A stretch of 64,000 nucleotides of DNA from Nageia nagi (Eukaryota > Pinophyta), in the NCBI GenBank assembly GCA_050084985.1, contig JBITNC010000001.1:32178001-32242000 (forward strand), written 5' to 3'. How positions within the stretch are numbered: the first letter of the stretch is position 1; each line of letters opens with the position of its first letter. The notes under the pieces were generated by a model, which saw only the letters and a list, made by a program, of their open reading frames with translations, was not told where the DNA came from and searched no databases. A program made the position numbers and the translations under genes. Positions 57,050 to 64,000 of this stretch are shown here, piece after piece.

Positions 57050-58760
57050 ATAAGGACCCCCTCCCCCTATGCTAGAACTAGTAGCCCTACTAGAGCCACT
57101 ACCCCACACTAGCCTTGTATTTTTTGACCCTCACTTTTTCTCCTTCTACTTGTCTCTTGGCCTTCCATAGCTACTCGTAAAGGTCCTAAATTCACACATT
57201 GGCTTTTTATAGATCTTGGTATAGGGTGGTATAGTCTCCTCCACCATATCATAGCTATCCTTGTAGATCTCTAATTTTGGCATCCTTTTGGTCTATGAGC
57301 TTGTGTAGTTGGGCCATGTCTAGTTTAGGATTCTCATCATCTGCATATGAATCACATATCAGTATTGCATGTATTTTATAATAAAAATAAATATATATAA
57401 GATAAAAAGAATAGATACCATCATCATCATCCTCATCTTTGAACACATTCATGTCTTTCTTAATGTTAGGATCATATTCATCCTAGTCCTAGTCAATCTC
57501 CTCATTATCATTATGACTATCATCTAGTGTCCTATCATTTGTGTTATCTATGTTATGTGAGCCACATCCTAACTATGTGTACCTTGTTCTCCATTCTATC
57601 TATGTCAGGTACATCTCCCTCATCCTCAAATTGGTCTACCTCATGTATGTCTAGGTGGTGAGGAGCATGTCCTTGCCACTAGTCCATGTAGTCCTTAGTA
57701 TGCTTAGGACCATTTATGTCTAGTTCATCCTTAAAGTTTGAGTCCTCACTAGGGGATGTCCACTCAAAATCCCAAGTTAGCTCTAGATCATAGCCCTTTA
57801 GTAGGTCATTGCTATGATAGTAGCATACTACTATCTTGTAGTCATTTGGTATCCCTTGCTATATATTGAAATATCAAAGTACCCACTCTAGTTTGTATGG
57901 ATCAACAAACACCTTGTGTGCCTATATGTATGTCGAGTATCTCACTCAAGCTAGCTCATGCATATCCTTGATCCACTCTAGGGCATATCTATATGGATGC
58001 TAGTGTATCTATGACTCCTTAAGTGTGTTGAATCATACCCTCCATCCCTCTAGGTTGATGTTAGGAAAGTTAATACCATGTGTAGTTTCCCATCTCTACC
58101 ATGTGGGCACATCATCTAGTAGATCCTATGGTGGAGAGGTTATTTTAAAGATGCCTATATGATCATAGGCCCATACCTGTAGTATCATGGAGTAAGCCAC
58201 TTGTCTCCCTTCTCTCACCACCTCAGTGAATGCATGCAAATCATGGTGTAGCTATGCTAAAATAGCTAGGCACCATGCATATTACTACTCATATCAGACC
58301 ATGTCCATGATGATAGGCACCATCCCCATGAGAAATGTCTCACTATTTTTATTTGGGTAGACAATAGCATATAGTAAGTAAGCAATAAGGAGCCTCAATC
58401 ATAGGTTAGCCTATGTTGGAGGATCCTCCAATACATGTCTCATTAGGGAAACTCCCCTCTTCATTTTTTCACCTCATTTGATCACATGAGCCACATAGCC
58501 CACTCCTCTACTTGTTCCATGCTAGGAATAGGGACCATGTTCACTAGCTTACCTCTGATAGGTAGCTTAGTGATCCTATATATATCCTTAAGAGTCACTA
58601 TAATTTCCCTTGTACATAAGTGAAAGATGTTGGAATTAGGATCCCACCTCTCCATCAGAGCTATCAACATATCCTAATCATGATAGATGTAATCGATAAA
58701 GGCCAGATAGCTCAAGGAAATAGCCTTGAGTATTCTCCAGATCTCATCTAATTGGGGCCA
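57050..58760 (-). pseudogene. Antisense plant-mobile-domain gene of element C, decayed
   Basis: Best preserved of the three. From 58760 downwards LDEIWRILKAISLSYLAFID leads to LIALMERWDPNSNIFHL and VTLKDIYRITKLPIRGKLV (58670-58482), clear plant mobile domain signatures (aLvErW.p.t.tFHL...E.T.TL.Di....lPi.G). A middle part with several stops reaches an acidic MNVFKDEDDDDGIY near 57440, then MAQLHKLIDQKDAKIRDL, a coiled-coil-like end. The gene points against the LTR promoter. PMD proteins of the host act in transcription and silencing, so capture from a host gene is a possible origin, but that is inference. Confidence 0.85.
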
Positions 58761-59740
58761 TTATTGGGTAATCATAAATGTAGTAGTCTTTTTGGAAGCC
58801 TATATATAATAGATATGATCCTAGCATAAAACACCTAAAAAGTAATATTAGTTTCTATTATTAATGCATTTTTGAGTTTTGTAGAATAGTAAAAGAAGAT
58901 TGCCCATGGTCCAAACCATCATAAAAGAGGATCATCCATGATTCAAACTAGGGTAGAAGGGACTACCAGTAGCCCTCTTCCCATATAGAAAACTAACAAA
59001 AATTCATTAGCAAGGTCATACAAAAAATAATAACCTAATTACAAAGGCAAAAAGATGAAAAATAATGCTAAAAGATAAAAATGAAAGCAAAGGTATTCTA
59101 ATGGGTAAAACCCTAAGAACAAGATATCGAACTTACAAAAAACTATGTAAAAAGAAAATACACATAAAAAAAATCAAGAATACACCAAAAAAAGATAGGT
59201 AAAGATGGTTTACCTAATGAATAGTAAGAGAGTTCATCACTAGAGTAGCTTTGTGTCCCTCTCAACATGTAATCGATAAAGCCATGATAGGGAGATGTGA
59301 AAAAAAAGCAAAGGTAAATCAAAGATTAATAGTAGTAGAATCAGGAATAAGCACTCACCTTATAGGTTCTCAAAACTCCTAACCACTCTCCACTTTGAAA
59401 ATACAAGCAAATGATAATGAAACGGGGGTCAACCCTCTTTTATAATATTTCAAGGGCATATATCCCTAGATAATCTTGATTTGCATAGCTATGAATTACA
59501 AATAAGTAAATAGAATAGTCAATCAAAATCAACAAGAAATACACCATTGTTCAAGATTTTCAATTTTCAAAATTTCCTTAAGAAAAGAACCACCCATGGC
59601 TTCCTTATATAATGCTTTGAGGACCATCGACAATGTGCTTATGCCAAAATAGACTACCCATGTTCCTTGTTTTGTCAGATTGAACATCTTGATTTGTTGG
59701 ATATGATAGAGAATTATCTATATGGCTATATCTTGTATCA
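58761..59740. other. Non-coding stretch between PMD gene and array, element C
   Basis: No gene recognised. Words such as gaagggactaccagtagccc near 58950 and ccacccatggcttcctta near 59590 resemble scattered words in the LTRs. Confidence 0.4.
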
Positions 59741-59744
59741 TATT

Positions 59745-60350
59745 TTGTTATATGCTCTTGGTGTAAAGTTTCAACTCTCATCATCGTATTATACCTCTTG
59801 GCATAAAGTTTAGCTCTCATCATCATATTATGCCTCTTGGTGTAAAATTTCAGCTCTCATCATCATATTATACCTCAATGTAGAGTTTCAGCTCTCATCA
59901 TCTTATTATGCCTCTTGGCATAGAGTTTCAGTTCTTATCATCATATTATGCCTCTTGGCATAGAGTTTCAACTCTCATCATCATATTATGCCTCTTGGTG
60001 TAGAGTTTTAGCTTTCATCATTATATTATAACCTCTTAGCATAGAGTTTCAGCTTGCATCATCATATTATGCCTCTTAGCATAGAGTTTTATCTGTCATC
60101 ATCATATTATGCCTCTTGGTGTAGAGTTTCAGCTCTCATCATCATATTATGCCTCTTGGCATAGAATTTCAGCTCTCATCATCATATTATGCCTCTTGGT
60201 GTAGAGTTTTAGCTCTCATCATCATATTATGCCTCTTGGCATAGAGATTTAGCTCTAATTATCATATTATGCCTCTTGGTGTAGAGTTTCAACTCTCATT
60301 ATCATATCATGCCTCTTGGCATGGAGTTGAGCTCCCATTCTACTATAGTA
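59745..60350 (+). repeat. Array of about 15 units of 40 bp in element C
   Basis: The unit is tgcctcttggcatagagttt followed by cagctctcatcatcatatta, repeated with few indels. Units alternate between ggca and ggtg after cctctt. The same unit, inverted relative to the window, is part of the composite array in D. Confidence 0.95.
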
Positions 60351-60364
60351 TGCTATTTGCTTAT

Positions 60365-60525
60365 GTTGTCATGTGTGGTCATGTGTGGTCATGTGCGGTC
60401 ATGTGTAGTCATGTGTTGTCATGTGTGTTCATGTGTTGTTATATGTGATCATGTGTTGTCATGTGTGGTCATGTGTGGTCATGTATCATCATGTGTAATC
60501 ATGTGTGGTCATGTGTCATCAATAT
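60365..60525 (+). repeat. gtcatgtgtg decamer array in element C
   Basis: About 16 copies of gtcatgtgtg with single-base changes. A shorter inverted version occurs in D near 48300-48345. Confidence 0.9.
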
Positions 60526-60745
60526 CATGACAAAGGGTAGACTGAAAAACATCACCACAAGGAGTTTTCTCAACCCATATCTAGCTTTTATAGGTTTTGT
60601 TATATTATAATTTTTGTTAGAATTTAGATTAATTAGTGTTGGTATTATGCTCATCAATGCTTGTTAATACTTCATTACTATGACATCTTGATTTGTACTT
60701 TGAATGAGAAATCTCAATGAACCTAGTGATATCAATTTCTCATCC

Positions 60746-60758
60746 AAAGTGGGGCATC
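60746..60758 (+). promoter_or_regulatory. Polypurine tract of element C
   Basis: aaagtggggcatc directly precedes the 3' LTR, identical to D. Confidence 0.85.
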
Positions 60759-61550
60759 TGTTATCACATAAAATTTATTTATGCATTTAAATAAATACAT
60801 TTTCTTGCACTAATATACACCTAGAATATTTAATTTAATGATATCAATGTTTATCTTGAATATAATCATAATATCAATAATTGTCTTGAATATTGTTATG
60901 TATTATGGACTAACCCTATTTATGTAGGTACACATTGACCTAAGGAGTAGGTCATATTATTATCTATATAAATAGGGATCTAATAGTTAGTCCACATCAA
61001 GGAGATACATGATTCCATATCTCGTCTTGGTGGTGGTAATCCTTTAGGTGTCTTTTGACATTACCATTCAAGGTTGTGGTTTGTGTACTTCCTTATGCAA
61101 GCTATTCTGACATTGATGATTTATCTAGACATCATATCACTGATCAAAACATCTATATGCAAATTATTGACTTGATCTAAAAGTAAAGAGCACTCTAATG
61201 AAGGCTACTAATGCTCCTTATTCATGCTAAATACACTGCTAGCACTCCTCTTATACAACATATAGACCACCTATAGTCCTCTTTTCATAGCATTTTAGAT
61301 TATAGCTTTTGGAGTAGGATTTTTCTATCATCCACATATCAAACATATCATCATTCTTTGATATCAGGTATGCTTAATAAGGTAAGTATACAAATCACAC
61401 TTTTTGATTGGTATTGTTATCCTAATTCTAGAGTAGTTATCTTCTTCATCTATTCATTTGTATGGTCTAAATTGCTATCTGTAGCTTGAAATAGGTATTT
61501 TGGGTCCTATAATTGTTTATTATTTTGCATTCTCAAAATATTTGTAAATA
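60759..61550 (+). repeat. 3' LTR of element C
   Basis: 792 bases, the same length as the 5' LTR. Ends tttgtaaata, a CA-to-TA change at the terminus, followed by ttgat, the partner of gtgat at 55714-55718. Confidence 0.92.
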
Positions 61551-61555
61551 TTGAT

Positions 61556-61580
61556 GATCATATTGGACAACCTAATTTGA
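61556..61580 (+). promoter_or_regulatory. End of LTR F and primer-binding-like sequence
   Basis: gatca at 61556-61560 would be the last five bases of LTR F. tattggacaacctaattt follows and resembles the ttggtgaacctaat site of the other elements at the same distance from an LTR end. Confidence 0.45.
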
Positions 61581-61989
61581 GCCCTTAAATGATTCACACC
61601 CCTAGAGATCAAGTCTTACTCAAAAACAATTAACTAGGTTCATTTAGGAAAACTAATCAAGAGGTTAAAAAACTTTAGAATCAATCTCATTGATAAGATA
61701 ATTATCCTAATTGAATAAGAAGCAACTAGATAAGATAATCAACATTGCTATCTTTCACACTATTACCATCTTGCATATAGGATTGATATCTCAAAAAGAT
61801 CATCCGAGGGTTTTGTGTTTTAGCTTTACAACCATTAAAATAATATCATAATAAAGAATTTAGACTTTGTGTTTATTTGCTTTCTCATATTTGGAAATAT
61901 TGGGGTATTTTATTTTGAGCAATATTTTTTGTTTAAGTCCTTATTTGTGTTCTTAGTATGGAAGGTGAATCCCATAGTTGAATGGATAC

Positions 61990-64000
61990 TAGAGCACAAT
62001 TTAGGGCTAGTTAAGCTATGTCTTCACAATCCAACCCTCCATCTTAACCACCTTCACCTCATGTATCCTAACCACTTTCATCCCATGTTTCCCAACCATC
62101 ATATATCCCATCCTCTCCACCTAGACATACTTCCATCCCATCCCATCAAGAGGATCCATAATTCTACAAATATCTACATAGGAATCCCTTGTATGGTGAT
62201 GTTAGTTCTTGAAATCATGTGGAAGCTATCCATTAAGACCCTTCCTATGAGGAACAAATCTTCTTGATTGATCCTCGTATCCATGACCTTTTTCACCAAT
62301 TTAAGGCTAGAAAACCTTTTGCCTTCCAAACTATTTTTCAAGCTAGTTATGAGAAATAGGACCTTTGTTTTAAAAGTACCAAATCTTCCATGCTTGAATA
62401 GGAGTTTACTAATCTTAATGTTCATGCTCAATCTTTATATGTTGATGATATTGATTTTTTTTTACCCTTTTAGTCCTATGTCATCAAATTGTTCTATTTC
62501 TTTGGATTTATTTTATGATCCTCTATCTTCAAACATGGTTTTTTCTATCAACATGGTCCTTACCCATAAGCTAGACACTTGTTATCATCCCCTTGATGGT
62601 GACTCTTTGATTATTTTTGATCCTAAATCCATGGATATCTCCTTGCCACTATCAAATTTCTTTTTACCAAGTGATGTTTATTTTTCTCCTCATTTTTCCC
62701 TTTGTGATGCATCTTTGTCAAGTTTTGTGTCATCTATTTTTGATCCTACCAAATATGATTACTTCTATATTCCCATCCTTAAGCAACTTGAAGAGGGGTC
62801 CCACATACATGTTGGGAGTATAGTTGAGATCGATATTATCGATGATCTTGAGAACCCCAAGATCATTTATGTTGGTGATGTTTTGACTGAGTCAAAACAT
62901 GAGTTAGCTAAATTCATCTTAGTCAAATGTCATAAGCTTTTTTATTTTAGTTATGATGATATTCCAATATTAGATGCAAAGCTTATGGTGCATAACATTG
63001 TAACTTATCCTTATGCTAAACCAATGAAGAAAAATCCTAGGAAATTCAATACATCCCAATCCCTTTTGATCAAGGAGGAGCTTCAAAAACTTTTTAAGTC
63101 TTGATTAATCAAACCTATTGATTAGCCCAAGTCAATTTATAATATGATCTCTACCAACCAATCTAATGGTAGTATCCATATTTGCATGGATTTTCATGAT
63201 CTTAATAAGGCATGTCTTAAGGATGACTTCCCTCTACCAAATATTGATATCTTGGTTGACAATACCATTCAGTATGAGATTTTATACCTTATGGATGGTT
63301 TTATTTTTGTTATAACCAAATTTTGGTTAATCTTAATGATCAAAATAAAATAACCTTCACCATCCCTTGGAGGACCTATTGTTATAGAGTCATACCTTTT
63401 GGTATTAAGAATGCTAGAGTCACCTATCAAAGATCTATAAGATATATATTTTATGATGTGATACATAAAATTGTACAATATTGGGTCAATGATATTTCAG
63501 CCAAGTCCAAGATACATGAAGGACAATGGGAACTCTTTTGTAAGGTCTTTCATCATCTTCTTGAGCATAACATTAGGTTGAACCCTAAGAAGTGTGTTTT
63601 TTATTTCATATCAAGTAAGCTTTTAGGTTTCATCATTTCCAATAAAGGCATTGAAATTAACCCTAAAAAGGTCAAGTCCATCATCAATATGCCTCCTCAT
63701 ATTATCAATACCTTGAGAAGTATTCAAGGTTAGATCCAAGCCATTTGTTATTTCATAGCTTAGCTTTCAGATAAGTGTCATCCTTTTAACAAGCACTTGA
63801 AGAAAGGTATTATATTTGATTGGAATGAGAAGTTCCAACAAGCTTTTGATAACATTAAACATTATCTCACCACTCCTCCTATCTTAATCCCATAAATGGA
63901 TGTTCTCCCTTTTATCTTTACCTTTTGGAGATAAATTTTGCTATAGGTATTATTCTTACTCAAAAGAATGATTAGAGCAAGGAGCAAGCTATCTATTACC
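61990..64000 (+). pseudogene. Gypsy F gag remnant and pol (to RNase H), runs off the window
   Basis: Proline-rich SSQSNPPS-like sequence at 62010-62160 and EEQIFLIDPRIHDLFHQFKA begin the internal region. After a frameshift near 62460, ENPKIIYVGDVLTES, CHKLFYFSYDDIPILDAKL and FNTSQSLLIKEELQKLFKS lead into RT: SIHICMDFHDLNKACLKDD, FPLPNIDILVDNT, VIPFGIKNARVTYQRS and LLGFIISNKGIEINPKKVK. The catalytic YVDD reads WVNDISAKS, so one aspartate is lost. HLKKGIIFDWNEKFQQAFDN begins the RNase H connection. Stops and frameshifts are frequent. Tat-like by its RT sequence. Confidence 0.85.

Larger units (their letters stand above)
55719..61550 (+). mobile_element. Element C: pol-less gypsy-type LTR element with antisense PMD gene and tandem arrays
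   Basis: Two LTRs of exactly 792 bases (55719-56510, 60759-61550) are flanked by gtgat and ttgat. Inside are a primer-binding site, a short remnant of a gag start like that of D, an antisense plant-mobile-domain gene, a 40-bp array, a gtcatgtgtg array and a polypurine tract. There is no pol. It lies inside the LTR of gypsy F. Confidence 0.92.

Noticed and set aside
60309-60530. Cysteine/valine-rich 73-codon frame
   Set aside because: It is the translation of the gtcatgtgtg decamer array, a frame created by the repeat.
62268-63104. 278-codon open frame
   Set aside because: Only its second half is gypsy pol. The first part is out of frame with the coding sequence because of a shift at the poly-T run near 62460, so it is not one protein.

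Overview
The window is intergenic DNA from a large, repeat-filled seed-plant genome. It is strongly AT-rich and CpG-poor. The mix of decayed Tat-type Ty3/gypsy elements, Ty1/copia elements and DUF4283-type L1 LINEs would suit a gymnosperm, but that assignment is inference. I see no host gene, rRNA gene, intact tRNA gene or CRISPR array. Every long reading frame belongs to a transposable element, and all are broken.

Layout. 1-1.7 kb: 3' end of a copia element and unresolved sequence. 1.7-6.5 kb: pol and 3' LTR of a Tat-type gypsy element with a second, archaeal-type RNase H. 6.5-9.8 kb: a 105-bp tandem array split by a solo-LTR-like block, then the polypurine tract and LTR of another gypsy. 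9.8-12.3 kb: an old minus-strand copia. 14.7-31.1 kb: a copia gag interrupted by an ORF1-only LINE, followed by a second LINE whose ORF2 is split by a 9.3-kb LTR element (element A, 20311-29569). 31.4-44.8 kb: element B, itself carrying the youngest insertion of the window, a 4.6-kb minus-strand copia (32353-36983) with nearly identical LTRs. 46.1-53.7 kb: a gypsy gag-protease (E) split by minus-strand element D (47034-52879). 53.7 kb to the end: gypsy F, whose 5' LTR is split five bases from its end by element C (55719-61550) and whose reverse transcriptase runs out of the window.

Element boundaries rest on target-site duplications read directly: atatg/atatg (D), gaagt/gaagt (young copia), catac/catat (A), caaat/caaag (B), gtgat/ttgat (C).

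The most striking feature is that elements A, B and C have no recognisable pol. Each instead carries a decayed antisense gene of one design: a plant mobile domain, an acidic linker and a coiled coil. Their LTRs differ, but they share a primer-binding site type and a common LTR start. A shares its LTR and 3' region with the pol-bearing gypsy at 1.7-6.5 kb, and C shares LTR, leader and tandem arrays with the gag-bearing element D. This suggests PMD-carrying, pol-less passengers living alongside related elements that supply gag or pol. A repeated pair of small hairpins with GAAA loops, in the 3' regions of A and of the gypsy at 1.7-6.5 kb, is a second signal worth testing.
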